DNA of 64,000 nucleotides from Adiantum capillus-veneris (GCA_014529385.2 CM043942.1:64914184-64978183); one strand, 5' to 3'. Shown: positions 11,076-21,440, counted from the stretch's first letter. Numbers and translations: made by a program. The notes: generated by a model not told the origin, from the sequence alone.

Positions 11076-11909
11076 TCATACCTTTTGGAAGGAGGTCGTC
11101 ACCTTTTGAAACCAATTGTTCCAAGTTGTTATGGGTGAAGGTTTTAACCAATAGTTTTCGACCTCCCTATGCGTTTCATCTAGTTGCAAGGGTGGTAAGG
11201 TACTCTCCCATGATTTTATTGGCAACGTTGTTGTAGGTGGTGAACTTACCCCGGGAGGTGCAAACTCTTTCGTGCTTGTATGGATATGTACAGTGGTAGG
11301 TGGAGGTTGTGTCGAAGCTTCTATTTGTGTATAGGAACTACATGAAGAGCAAGAAGCTTCATTTGATTTCCCTGTTCCTGAGCTAGGTGGAACAAATCGT
11401 TCTTTCTTTGGTACCCAAACTAGCTCTAGATCGGGTGTGTAACATTCCATGATTTTTTCTTTTCCACGATTTTCAATTTGTTTTGGAGCCACAGGATTGG
11501 GTTTACATGGGCTAGGTGACAGGTAAGAGTATACTTTATGTTTGGGCACCCAGATTTGATCATTCCCTTCATAGTATCCTTGGGCTTCCAATAGTCGTTT
11601 AGGAATCCAACGCAACGTTTCTTTACATTTCTTGGAGTGAGTGGGACGGTTCTTACTAGGTTTCCGTTTTTTTGCATCAACCATGCTCACTACAGAGGCT
11701 TTAGGGACCCATTTGTATGTTTTCTGTGTTATATTAGGATGGTTCTTGTGTCTCTCAAGCTTTCTTTCAACTACATCAGTTGAAGCTCTAGAGAGTTGGG
11801 CTATGGGGACGTATGGTTCAACCTCCTGGACATGGAATGTCTTGGGTTTTATTTCCTTAGGAAATATCTCAGGGACTATGGCTTGAGTGGTAGGGCTAAG
11901 AGTTGGTTT
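11076..11909 (-). pseudogene. C-terminal pol extension with W-[VI]-P-K repeats
   Basis: The pol frame stays open for about 277 codons after the TAA at 11910-11912, so this looks like the continuation of the polyprotein rather than a separate gene. It is basic and Pro/Ser/Thr-rich. Four short units share a Trp-Val/Ile-Pro-Lys core: YKWVPK and LRWIPK, then QIWVPK and LVWVPK, spread over about 110 residues. The last 204 codons have their own ATG at 11690. I do not recognise the domain; tetrapeptide repeats suggest a binding module. If TAA at 11910 is original, it would be a separate downstream frame. Confidence 0.5.
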
Positions 11910-13337
11910 TTACGTTGTAACACCCCCAGGCCCCCAATCAATAGTGCATTTGGTGGCTATCATCCACGTGCGGCCTAGGTTTATATTACCCTCAATAGTT
12001 CCAATAGGCATGACCAAAAAGTCTTGAGCTACAATCCCATTGTCATAACTGACAGAAGTGTGCCAGATTCCAAAAACCGTAGTTTTTTTCTTGTTGACAC
12101 CCTTGACTTGGATAATACTCTCAGATAGAGGTGGCTTCCCTAACTGACACCACACCCCATAGGATAGCAGATTATATTTAGCACCCGTGTCCAATAAGGC
12201 GTTATATAGCACTTTTCCATAGGCACTATTTAACTCAATGGGGTATCGTAGAGGTGTGTCAGAGTCCAACCCATCGTCTTTGATTTCCACGTGGAATGCA
12301 TTTGTGACTCTAAGGTTAGCCTCTTGTTTTTGTCTTATACGTTGTTGACTCTCCTTAGCCTCAGCTTGAGCTTGTATCTTGTTTAACTCGGTTTGTGCTT
12401 TGGCGGCCTTCTTTTGATGAATGGCCCGTAGTTCTTCTTGGCTTAAAGGATCATAATATCTTTTGAATTTACTCCCATTGAGGAATCCAATGGTTTCAAC
12501 TCCATCAAGAGTTTCCACACGAAGGGTACCTTGTGGGGTAATTTCACATACTCTATATGGTCCTTTACCAGCATATTTCAACTTTTTCTTCTCTTTACGT
12601 ACTCCATACATAAGGACTTTATCACCAACTTTGATGTCCTTGTTCTTCACATGGCGATCAAACCACTTCTTTCTCCTATCCTTTTCCACAAGAGCATTTT
12701 GCACAGCTAACTGTCTCTCTTCGTCTAGTTTTTCTAAGATATACAAACGCTCGGTTAAGGGGTTACCATTCCATCCTTCTTGCGAAGCTACCCTAAGACT
12801 AGGAATGACAAACTCCCAAGGCATAACCGCTTCTTGGCCGTATACCATTTTGAATGGCGTACAATTAATAGACACTTTATAAGCAGTACGATAAGCCCAT
12901 AGAGCAGATGTCAACTTCAAATCCCAATCAGTGCGATGAGCTTCTACCGTCTTGGTTAAAATAGAGATTAGAGTCTTATTGGTGCTCTCGGCTTGTCCAT
13001 TAGCTTGCGGATAATAAGGTGTAGACTTATGGTGGGATATCATAAAGGTCATGGTAAGCTCTCTTATTACCTCATTTATAAAATGGGTACCATTATCACT
13101 AACAATTTCAAAAGGGCAACCAAATCTTGTGATAATGTTCTCAAAAAGAAACTTAGCTGTTGTCCTCGCGTCAGCTTTTTGTGAAGCCTTAGCTTCAGCC
13201 CACTTTGTTACATAGTCCGTAGGCGCAACTAGAATATATCGAGATTGAGTGTTGTGAGCTGCGAGACTAATTGGACCTACAAAGTCTAAGCCCCATTTTT
13301 CAAATGGTTGGGTTACTTTAATAGGATGTAAGGGCAT
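11910..13337 (-). CDS. pol: integrase followed by a second retropepsin-like domain
   Basis: The same frame as the upstream pol ORF, separated only by TAG at 13350-13352. Integrase core residues are present: Asp18 (KWGLDFVGP), Asp81 (VSDNGTHF) and Glu117 (GQAESTNK). A GPY-type C-terminal domain lies at about 238-295 (GKGPYRVCEI). A basic, Gln/Ala-rich hinge covers about 298-345. Residues about 370-460 then look like a complete aspartic protease: ALLDTGAKYN with Asp383 in DTGA, and a distal NINLGRTWM matching the usual ILGRxW closing motif. Integrase inserts the cDNA; the role of a protease placed after it is unknown. It differs from the canonical protease upstream, which has DGGA. The ORF ends in TAA, after which the frame reopens. 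Confidence 0.85.
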   Translation of the reverse strand: MPLHPIKVTQPFEKWGLDFVGPISLAAHNTQSRYILVAPTDYVTKWAEAKASQKADARTTAKFLFENIITRFGCPFEIVSDNGTHFINEVIRELTMTFMISHHKSTPYYPQANGQAESTNKTLISILTKTVEAHRTDWDLKLTSALWAYRTAYKVSINCTPFKMVYGQEAVMPWEFVIPSLRVASQEGWNGNPLTERLYILEKLDEERQLAVQNALVEKDRRKKWFDRHVKNKDIKVGDKVLMYGVRKEKKKLKYAGKGPYRVCEITPQGTLRVETLDGVETIGFLNGSKFKRYYDPLSQEELRAIHQKKAAKAQTELNKIQAQAEAKESQQRIRQKQEANLRVTNAFHVEIKDDGLDSDTPLRYPIELNSAYGKVLYNALLDTGAKYNLLSYGVWCQLGKPPLSESIIQVKGVNKKKTTVFGIWHTSVSYDNGIVAQDFLVMPIGTIEGNINLGRTWMIATKCTIDWGPGGVTT

Positions 13338-13349
13338 TCTGTCTTTGCG

Positions 13350-16343
13350 CTATGTGGTCTTGTAACGTTGGCACTCATCACACCCTTTTGCAAAAAGTGA
13401 TGCATCCTTAAATAAAGTTGGCCACCAATAGCCTGATTGCAGCACCTTTCTAGCAGTCAGGTCTCCTGAAAAATGACCTCCTTCTATGCCCATATGTGCT
13501 TCTTGCCAGATATACAAATATTCATCCTCGTGGGCACAACGCCTAAGAATATCATCCTTGCCTATTCTATACAGAGTTCCGGCAATCAAACAATAGGGTT
13601 CACATTCTTTTACTAGCCTTCGAGCGATATCCTTACGAAGTTCCTTGGGTGGAAAACCATTAACTAAAAAGTTAACAATGTTCTCACTCCATTCAGGCAT
13701 AGTCTCAACTATGAATAGGGAAGTATCGGGTAATTCATCATCAACTCCTGTAGGGGCTTCACCATTGGGTATGCGAGACAAATGATCAACCATGACGTGT
13801 CTTTTACCGGGTCTCACTACAATCGTGAAATCAAACTCCAGAAGAATTAACAACCATCCTGTGATTCTTCCTGTGGAGCATGGCTTGTTTACCAGATATA
13901 GCAACGCTTGATGGTCCACATAAAATACAAACTTGTTTGCCAGAAGGTAGTAGCGAAATTTCTTTACTGCATAAACCATTGCCAAACCTTCTCGCTCTGT
14001 AGTGGTGTAGTTCCTTTCAGCATCGTTCAATTGACGGCTTGCAAAGCTAATGGGATAGTCCAATTTATGTTCTCCTGGTTGAGTGAGAACACACCCAATA
14101 GCAAAGTTTGATGCATCAATATGCACATGGAAAATGACATCCCAGTTAGGTGTCCTTAAAATCGGAGCACTTGCTAGTGTTTTCTTCAATTGTTCATAGG
14201 CCTGGTCACACTCTTCAGTCCATTTAAATTTAATGAGAAGCTTGTACAAAGGACGTGCTATCTCAGCGAAAAATAAAATAAACCGTCGATAATAACCCAC
14301 GTGCCCCATGAACCTTTGAACTCCCTTGTAATTGGTTGGTGGTGGTAACTCTAGAATCACTTTAATTTTGCTCTCATCGGTTGAGATACCATTCTTGGAT
14401 ACTATATGATCTAAAATAACTCCATGCTTGACCCAAAATTGGCATTTGAACGGGTTCAATGAGATACGATATAACCTACACTTTTCAAACACCTTCCGCA
14501 AACATGATAGATGTTCCTTCCAAGAAGAGTAAACACAAAGGTCGTCTAAGAAAGCTTCACAAAACTCTCTCAAATATTCTTTAAAAGCAGTGTTTATTAA
14601 TCGTTGGAATGTAGCAGGGGCATTTGTTAAGCCAAAAGCCATCACACGAAATGCAAACATGCCAAATTCTGTGATGAAGGCAGTTTTAGCTTGGTCCTCT
14701 AGCGCTATCGTGATTTGGTTGTAGCCCGAGTACCCATCTAGAAAGCTATAAGCTTCCTTGCCTGCAACTCTTTCGAGTACATGTTCAGAATATGGTAGGG
14801 GGTAATGGTCTCTTCTAGTAGCTGCATTAACTTTTTTGAGGTCCACGCACACCCTGAGTTTCCCATTCTTTTTTGGTACGATAACTATTGGAGACACCCA
14901 TTCAGAGTGTTCAATAGGATATATGAACCCACATTTGATAAGCTTTTCTAGTTCTTCTTGAATGATCTTTGCGTACTTAGGATTCATCGGGTAGGGTCTT
15001 TGTTGTACGGGCTTCGCAGTGCTAATCATAGGGATTGTATGTTGGACCACAGAAGGTGGAACACCTTTCATATCATGGTATGTCCAAGCGAATACGTCCT
15101 TGAATTCCTTGAGAAGCTCTTTGAGGACCGCCTCTTCAACTTCTGTGAGGTCTTGGGCAATAAAAACAGGTTTTGATTCTTCACCGGGGTCAGCTAATTC
15201 TATTTCTTTAACTATTGCCGGACCATCATAGATTCCATTATTCCCATCGATAGGTATTCTTTGGGCTTTTGTGTACACAACCTTTTCTTCCCCTGTGGTG
15301 TAAGATTTGAAATGTTCTGGTGCAGGGTGCAAGTCTGTGGATTCTGGTTGTGCTTCCATTTCTGCTTTCTTGTGTCGTCGAGCTAACTCTTGGTTTTGAC
15401 GCCTCCTTGCAGTGCGGCTCAACTTTGGCTTGTCTATGATCTCTAATTGGGCTATGTCATGGGGTCGTGGTCTACACCACATAACATTTTGGAGATATTC
15501 ACCCCAATTGTCTACCAATTTTCGATGAGCATCACATGCCCCTATATAACTGAGCCATTCTGCTGAGGATCTCTTCTTTTTTATCCTAGCACGTACATTG
15601 GCTCGATATCGACGCCTCTTAAGGTTTTTCTTTTTCTTATTTGAGACCTGCTTTTGATTTGCATTTAGATCTGGCTCACTAAAGGAGTCCTCGTTGGTGT
15701 CCTCTTCACTCTCGGGGGAGCTATCATCGATTGATGTGCTCGGTCCTTCCGAATGTTTTGACTCTGAACTTGCTCCACTCTCTAATTCATGAGATTCAGA
15801 ATCCGTTTCACTCTGGGAGTTAGTGTCCAAGTCGTGTTGGTCAAAGTCTTCTATTGAGCTATCGATGTCACTGTCAGATTGGTCCACAATCGCCTTGCCC
15901 TTAGAAGATGCATGTATGGCACTTATCATGTTCAGAGGTGCAATTTGTGGTACCTCTTCCCCCTCTGGTGTGACCCAAGTGGTTCCTCTATTTCCCCAGG
16001 TATCTATGGTTGCAGCTAGGTGTACCCAGTCTACGTTGTCTGATTCGGTCATACCCGGTAACACATCCATGTAAGGAGAATCTTGGCCAATGTCTATATC
16101 CTTCTTACAAGTGTAACAATATTGTAGTGGGGCCGAGTGAACTGTGGTGTCAGAGCGATGATCAATAATGGTTTTACTCCCTAAGGGGTGTACCTTAACA
16201 GTCACCAAATCCACTCTAAGGACAGAGTCTTGGAATTGCAAATAGACATGATTTTTAGACCAATCATGAACCATTTGTGCTTCCCTCATCAATGGTCGTC
16301 CTAAAATCATTTCATATGACATAAGGTGTTTAGAGAAATCCAT
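13350..16343 (-). CDS. pol: gypsy pol: protease end, linker, RT, RNase H, integrase zinc finger
   Basis: A 997-codon frame. Residues 1-35 are the distal half of the protease (MILGRPLM). Residues about 60-400 are a long linker with an acidic stretch (153-228) and a basic stretch (230-258). RT covers about 405-700 with FLDD at 598-601 and the expected VPKKNGKLRVCVDLKKVN and DGYSGYNQI motifs. RNase H follows (Asp743 in HIDAS, Glu784, Asp810). The integrase HHCC finger is at about 950-991 (EAHMGIEGGH...CDEC). RT copies the element RNA, RNase H removes it. The initial Met is not a natural start: the protease begins in the gag frame and a one-base shift near 16345 separates the two halves. Confidence 0.93.
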   Translation of the reverse strand: MDFSKHLMSYEMILGRPLMREAQMVHDWSKNHVYLQFQDSVLRVDLVTVKVHPLGSKTIIDHRSDTTVHSAPLQYCYTCKKDIDIGQDSPYMDVLPGMTESDNVDWVHLAATIDTWGNRGTTWVTPEGEEVPQIAPLNMISAIHASSKGKAIVDQSDSDIDSSIEDFDQHDLDTNSQSETDSESHELESGASSESKHSEGPSTSIDDSSPESEEDTNEDSFSEPDLNANQKQVSNKKKKNLKRRRYRANVRARIKKKRSSAEWLSYIGACDAHRKLVDNWGEYLQNVMWCRPRPHDIAQLEIIDKPKLSRTARRRQNQELARRHKKAEMEAQPESTDLHPAPEHFKSYTTGEEKVVYTKAQRIPIDGNNGIYDGPAIVKEIELADPGEESKPVFIAQDLTEVEEAVLKELLKEFKDVFAWTYHDMKGVPPSVVQHTIPMISTAKPVQQRPYPMNPKYAKIIQEELEKLIKCGFIYPIEHSEWVSPIVIVPKKNGKLRVCVDLKKVNAATRRDHYPLPYSEHVLERVAGKEAYSFLDGYSGYNQITIALEDQAKTAFITEFGMFAFRVMAFGLTNAPATFQRLINTAFKEYLREFCEAFLDDLCVYSSWKEHLSCLRKVFEKCRLYRISLNPFKCQFWVKHGVILDHIVSKNGISTDESKIKVILELPPPTNYKGVQRFMGHVGYYRRFILFFAEIARPLYKLLIKFKWTEECDQAYEQLKKTLASAPILRTPNWDVIFHVHIDASNFAIGCVLTQPGEHKLDYPISFASRQLNDAERNYTTTEREGLAMVYAVKKFRYYLLANKFVFYVDHQALLYLVNKPCSTGRITGWLLILLEFDFTIVVRPGKRHVMVDHLSRIPNGEAPTGVDDELPDTSLFIVETMPEWSENIVNFLVNGFPPKELRKDIARRLVKECEPYCLIAGTLYRIGKDDILRRCAHEDEYLYIWQEAHMGIEGGHFSGDLTARKVLQSGYWWPTLFKDASLFAKGCDECQRYKTT

Positions 16344-16753
16344 ACAATGAACGTATGTCGTACCTTGTGTCCTAGAACTTTGATCTTAAGATCCTTGAGC
16401 ATCCCCATAGGTTTGGCTATGGTACCATTTGCCATCTTTACCACAATGTTAGTAACACTGAGGCGGGGTTTTCCCATGGATTCCCAACAATCTTTTGTAA
16501 CGATGCTAACTCCCGCACCACCATCAAGAATTCCCTTTATAGTTAATCCCTTGGTAGTGATGGGTAGGGTCGCATTATACTCGTCGCCTTCAAAATACTG
16601 CCCTTATTCGTTAATGGGTACCTCGATCACAGACTCGTGTCCATCTAAGTCAAGTGATTGCACATGATTTTCCTCATCAATCATAATCGAGTCAGGCCTA
16701 TTTGGTTGCGCAAACTGCGGTAATCCCGTTCGTAGCTCTCGGTTAAGGAATGC
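16344..16753 (-). pseudogene. proximal half of canonical gypsy protease
   Basis: In the gag frame, GILDGGAGVSIV at about 16490-16535 carries the active-site Asp in DGGA, the DGG type common in plant gypsy elements. The frame then runs to VRHTFIV near 16345, where reading must shift by one base to reach MDFSK and MILGRPLM in the pol frame. No slippery heptamer is visible, so a one-base deletion is more likely than programmed shifting. A TAA at 16604-16606 and the TGA at 16754-16756 interrupt the frame upstream. Confidence 0.8.
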
Positions 16754-17623
16754 TCAAAGTGCAAGGAATAACTCAGGATCTCCATACAGCTTTGCTATGA
16801 TCGTGGTTCGGACCTCAGAAGACATGAAGTCCACTAGTTTGGCAACATTCATTGGCATTTTGCAGGGTGTAGGTCCTTGACTAGGAACTGGTGAGGATGG
16901 AATCTCATATTCCTCAATGGGATCAGGTATTCCTTCGTTAAACATCCTTTCCAACAAGAAAGGTGTATGCTCACTTTCTGATGCCCCGTCCTCACTCCCT
17001 TCTTGGATGATACTAGATATGGATAACGGTCTATGGTTCATGTGGGGTGGATGAACTTGCGTGGGAAACACTGTGTCATGAATTTTGACATGCATGGGTT
17101 CTGGTTCTAGTTTCCTTTGAGTCTCCTCCACTAAACCTCTTAGATGTTTCACCTGCTCAATCTCGTCTACTGGGTTTGGGTACGTCCCAATCTTCTTTTT
17201 ACGATTCTTCCCTTTTTGCCCCTGCGGTTTATCTTGGGGGTCTTGGATTGGATTTGGAAACACTTGTGGTGTTTTCAGAGGCTCTTTATGGTTTTCTCTT
17301 ACTCGGTTTTCATTCGGTTCCATGTTACGGTTTTCTTTGTCGGTCTTTCTTTTTGTGGTATTGGTTCTAGTCTCCATTGTCTCGACTGAATCTGAATCAT
17401 CCTCGAGGTCATTCATATACACGGGGTCATCTCCTGTTCCTATGTTTGTTTTGGAACTTGGCTTTGAATTTCCCGTATTCTGCGACCTCTTCCTTCGTGT
17501 CTTCTTTTTCTTTGCTTGGATAACTGACGCGGTATCTCTCTCTTCGAGGATATGGCCTGGCCCTTGAAGCATGGACCGTGTAATCGCATAAGCGGGTGCG
17601 ACGGGTGGTATTGGCGATGTCAC
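16754..17623 (-). pseudogene. gag: gag C-terminal / linker region, 289 codons
   Basis: Continues the gag frame after the stop at 17633-17635 and ends at TGA 16754-16756. It is hydrophilic and charged: an early Lys/Arg cluster (KKKKTRRKRS), acidic patches and a Pro-rich end. No zinc knuckles and no catalytic motif. It lies between the nucleocapsid region and the protease, so it is probably a gag-pol spacer. The opposite-strand frames over 17144-17567 are shadows. Confidence 0.7.
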
Positions 17624-17632
17624 ACTAGCAGT

Positions 17633-18688
17633 TTAGACCAAATTTAGGGGTGTGATTTTAGGCGCATTTGGGTTATAGGGGCATTGGGCAATCAAGTGAT
17701 CTATGCCACAACGATTACATGTGAGTATTGGCATTGCACATGTGCTTCCTTGATTCATTTGCATCTGTGCAGCATTCTTTTGCAGCCTAATAGGGCACTC
17801 TGCTGCCCGATGTGGTCCACCACACTCGTAGCATTGAAGAGGTGGCCTCCTAGCCTGGGTGTTGATATTTTGACCTCTGGATGCGAGAGCAGCAGCTTGA
17901 TAAACCGGCTTGACTTGCCCCCAACAATCTTCCATGTAGTATATAGGACACTCTTCCAATGTATCAAGTCCGTAGGCAATACTAGTGTCTATTTCCTCCT
18001 CACAGCCATCTGCATAAGCATTTGATGGCTCGCAACCCACTTGGTTCATAGGGGCGACTCTTGGATGCGGGGGCTGCGGTCCTAGCACAGGAGGTGGTAG
18101 CGGTGTAGCTTGTACAACATTTTGAGGTCTAGGGACCATGTGTTGCCGTAGTTGCTCAACAGGTGGAGCACGCATCAATACAGGAGCTCGAGGTGCATCC
18201 GTCCAGGCTATAGGTGGTCTATTTGCCATAATACGTTTGATCATTAAACAATCCTTAGCTTGGTGACCATACCTACCACATGCGTTGCAAGTTCCATTAA
18301 ATTTTACTCTAAACATAGGGCACTCACTAGTGCTATGTGGACCTAAGCAAATGGAACACCATTGTTGCTCCCTTCTTGGATACATGTGACTATTTTGAGG
18401 GGGCCGATTATCCTTAAGAGACTCTTGGATTGCCTTGGTGAGGTCTGTCAAGAATGTCTCAAATACCTTTGGCTCATTGGCAATGGGCTTTGCAGTCATG
18501 GTTTCATACTCAATGGCTTGTGAGCTAGTGGATCTCGTGTCAGTAGACACCCTCATGCCTGCTATCATCAAGTTGTCCTCTAATTGTGTTGCATTGGCAG
18601 TGACATCTTCCCAGGTTGTGATACCTCTAATCACTAGTCCATTATAGATTCCTTCATTCCTCAACCCTCGAATGAATCGATCAAGCAA
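17633..18688 (-). pseudogene. gag: gag nucleocapsid region with four zinc knuckles
   Basis: The N-terminal part (about 1-60) completes the capsid-like retrotransposon gag domain (LLDRFIRGLR). Four CCHC knuckles follow: CSICLGPHSTSEC (about 111-123), CNACGRYGHQAKDC (134-147), CYECGGPHRAAEC and CNRCGIDHLIAQC near the C-terminus. Three have three residues between Cys2 and His; only the second has the canonical four. A Pro-rich stretch separates the pairs. Nucleocapsid knuckles bind the element RNA. The frame ends at TAA (17633-17635). Confidence 0.85.
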
Positions 18689-18763
18689 TTGGTTATTGTT
18701 GAAGCGCTCATTTACAGGGCAACGAGAGTTTAAGTGCTTTAGACGACTAATGAAGTCCCTTAC

Positions 18764-19606
18764 TTACTCTCCTTCCTTACGTTCGGCCTTCTGTAGCTGA
18801 GATGCTACACCCCAAAGCACACCTTCTCGTATGTACTCCTTTAGAAACAACCTTCGAAGGGTAGGGTAGATTGTTTTCTCGTCCACCCTTAGGGTCCTAT
18901 ACCAATCTCCAGCCTTCCCACTTAATGTCAAGCTTAAGGCATTGCACTTATGTAGTTTGTTGCGTTCCCCTAAGGAATCACATACTTGTTCAAACACTTC
19001 AATGTGTTTCCTAGCATCTTCGTCCCCATTGAATTTTTGCGTGAGTTTGGCAATTTATACTGCCTTACTTCTAGGCTCTCTATCAGATGCATGACGCATA
19101 TTTTCCGTGATAGATCGAACTATGGTTTGAGCAAACGCTGCCAAGTCACCTATGTGAGGAGGTAGGGCCAGTGGAGGTACTCTTGGAATCATATGTGGAA
19201 GAGGGACGGGTACCAGTCTTGGCATATGTGTGGATGATGCAGGATATGGAACATAACCGGGCATAGGTCCACTCGGATAAGGGCTAGGGAGCGGCACTCG
19301 AGGAGCATAAACAAGTGGTACAATTGGAGGTGTGGGGGACATGTGTGCATAAGGGGCTAGAGGCACATACGGTCGAGGCCCCATATTAGGTACTACGACA
19401 CTAGGTAGTGGCACTGCGCTAACCGTAGATGTCATCGGTACATTCTCTGTCAGGCTTATCCTTGGAGTGAGCACTGTGTTTTCCTTAATAGAGGGTTGAG
19501 CCAAGTTAGGGAAGCTAAATTTGTCGCTCGGAGGCTCAGATTGCATAGAGACCCCAGGTGAAATGACGTAAGATGGGTCCATGGGACTCATTAGAGGAGT
19601 CTCCAT
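18764..19606 (-). pseudogene. gag: gag: proline-rich and capsid N-terminal region
   Basis: One frame with two internal stops (TAA at 19055-19057, TAA at 18764-18766). The first 183 codons are Pro/Met/Val-rich with repeated MxPxPP-like phrases. After the stop comes the start of the retrotransposon gag domain (KFNGDEDARKHIEVFEQ, LSGKAGDWYRTL). Capsid-like Gag assembles the particle. It joins 17633-18688 in the same frame. Confidence 0.8.
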
Positions 19607-19621
19607 TTGTGATAGCGTAGG

Positions 19622-20413
19622 CTATTGAGCCTTGCTCGTATCCAGAAATCTCATGGGGCCAGCTGAGAGTATATTTATCCCTCGGTTTTTCCTTTCTGAT
19701 TGAATAATGCCATGGATAACATTACAGATCATTTTCTGTTGATCTTCGATGCTCGTGGCACTAGAGGTGGATTGTACAATCTCTATCCATCCTACATGGT
19801 AGGCGTGGCTAGAGTGTAGATCTGTCAACACCTCAGTGTGGAGGTCGTATGTCCAATGATCATTAATGAACAATCCTTCTAGAGTCGACGTGTTAACGGT
19901 TTCTTGTGAGGTAGAAGCAATGTTGCTCCCCGTGGTTTTACTTGTCACCAACGGTACTCTAGAGGGAACTTCTGAAGGAGGCAGCTCAACAGGGCCTTCT
20001 TGGTAAGAAGTTGGCAGGATATCCACATGGACACTCTTTGGGGGTGTGGGGTCCACGTGCGATGTGAAAGGAGACTCCACTTCCCCACCCCCTTCGTGTG
20101 CTTCATTTGCATCAGATTCCGAGCGAGTAGCTCTACCTAATGTTTCCATGAAACGGCTAAACATACTAGTACTAGGCTATGGAGCTTCGGGAGGTGCCTG
20201 GCCTTCTCTCTCAGTGTTTTGGGTAGGGTATGCTTCCATGATTTCTGAGTCGGAGGAGGAATCACTAGCGGCTATTTTAGGGTCTTGGGTGGTGCTACCT
20301 TGTGTCCCCGCTGAGGGTCTAGAGCCTATCGTGGATGGGTAATGGGTGTCCGTATGAACAGAGGCACCCTCAATATGCTCGTGTTCTAGCACCCGCCCAA
20401 AGCGTAACTGCAT
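19622..20413 (-). pseudogene. gag: gag N-terminal region
   Basis: Frame 1 begins at ATG 20413 (an upstream in-frame TAG lies near 20467) and contains TAG stops at 20177-20179 and 19622-19624. The product is Ser/Pro/Glu-rich without a domain I know. ATG 20413 is the first Met in the open stretch. It continues in the same frame into 19055-19606. Confidence 0.65.
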
Positions 20414-21440
20414 GTGCTTTTGATACCCTAAGGTGTCAAAAAGCTGCTCTAGGAGGCCTTGTGACTAGTTTTTAGCGTGTTTTTTGTTTGTTTTTTTGCT
20501 AGATTTTTTAGAGCGTGTCGTGGAATGGGTCGTGTGATAGCTCGAAACGAGCGTATCGGTCGGAGGGTCGTGCCGTGCTTTACAGCCCTCCGTTTGGTCA
20601 CTCTATGCCCTCGGAATCCCTAAAATTGTCAATTTCCAGTAGGGAACTAGGCCCAAACTAGAAAGTCTAAGGGTGCAAGTGGGAAGAGAAGGGAGGAGAG
20701 TGGAGGACTTGTCCCACATGCTCTCATTCTCTCTTGAGGGAGTAGGGTATATATATAAGAGTGAGTCTAGTATATATCATAGGACTGAGGACTGAGGCCT
20801 GGGACTGGGCTTGGGCTTGGGCTTGGGCTTGGGGAAATGATCCCGATCCCGATCTATCTTTTATACAGACCAACCCGTACGTTTTTATAACTCACGTTTT
20901 TTATTTTCGAAAATTTAACCTCCCACTCACTCGCGTTTTTATTTTTCGGTTTTTTTTTTTTTTCACAAATTTTTTTTTTTTGAGATATTATTTGGTACGC
21001 GTTGACCTCACCTACCTATTTACTGTCCCACCTACCTACTGACCTGCTAATTAGTGGTTCACCTAATTACTAACCTACTTAATTAACTAACTGTGCGCCT
21101 AACTGTGCACAAACCAAAAAACACAGAAAACACAAAAAATGCAAAAATTGAAACTTGACAGAACTTTGCAGTGAAAACACAGAAAATGCAAAAAAACGCA
21201 GGAAATGCTAACTGTGTGACTAATGCTAACTGTGTGTAAACAGAAAAACAGAATTTTGCTAGCTGTCTAGCTAATACTAAATGTACGCAGCAGAAAAACA
21301 GAAAATGCAAACTGTGCGCAACAGAAAAACAGAATTAACAACTTGCAGAAAAAATACGCCTTCCTCTCCCTCTTCTTTCCTAGTGCAAACCACTCATACA
21401 AGAAGCACAAAGTGCCTCTTGGGCTTAGTGAAGGGCTATT
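20414..21440 (-). other. 5' leader of the 13.5 kb gypsy
   Basis: About 1 kb between primer site and gag. It contains a GGGCTT-repeat cluster at about 20806-20834, a TATATATA stretch near 20749, T-runs at about 20947-20981, and A-rich repeats of the form ACAGAAAAT/ACAGAAAAAC at about 21116-21335. No conserved frame seen. Confidence 0.6.

Noticed and set aside
12463-12882. + strand frames within 11641-20342 (for example 139 codons here)
   Set aside because: Antisense shadows of well-supported gag-pol on the minus strand.
16330-16360. Programmed frameshift between gag-protease and pol
   Set aside because: The shift falls inside the protease domain and no slippery heptamer or pseudoknot is evident; a one-base deletion fits better.
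10373-20413. Reassigned genetic code with TAA/TAG read as Gln
   Set aside because: Eight of nine stops in the young gypsy are TAR at possible Gln positions, but older copies show TGA and TAG at conserved Trp and Arg positions as well, so ordinary C-to-T decay is simpler.
20806-20834. Telomere-like GGGCTT repeats
   Set aside because: Only about four units, not the plant TTTAGGG repeat, and inside the leader of a retrotransposon.
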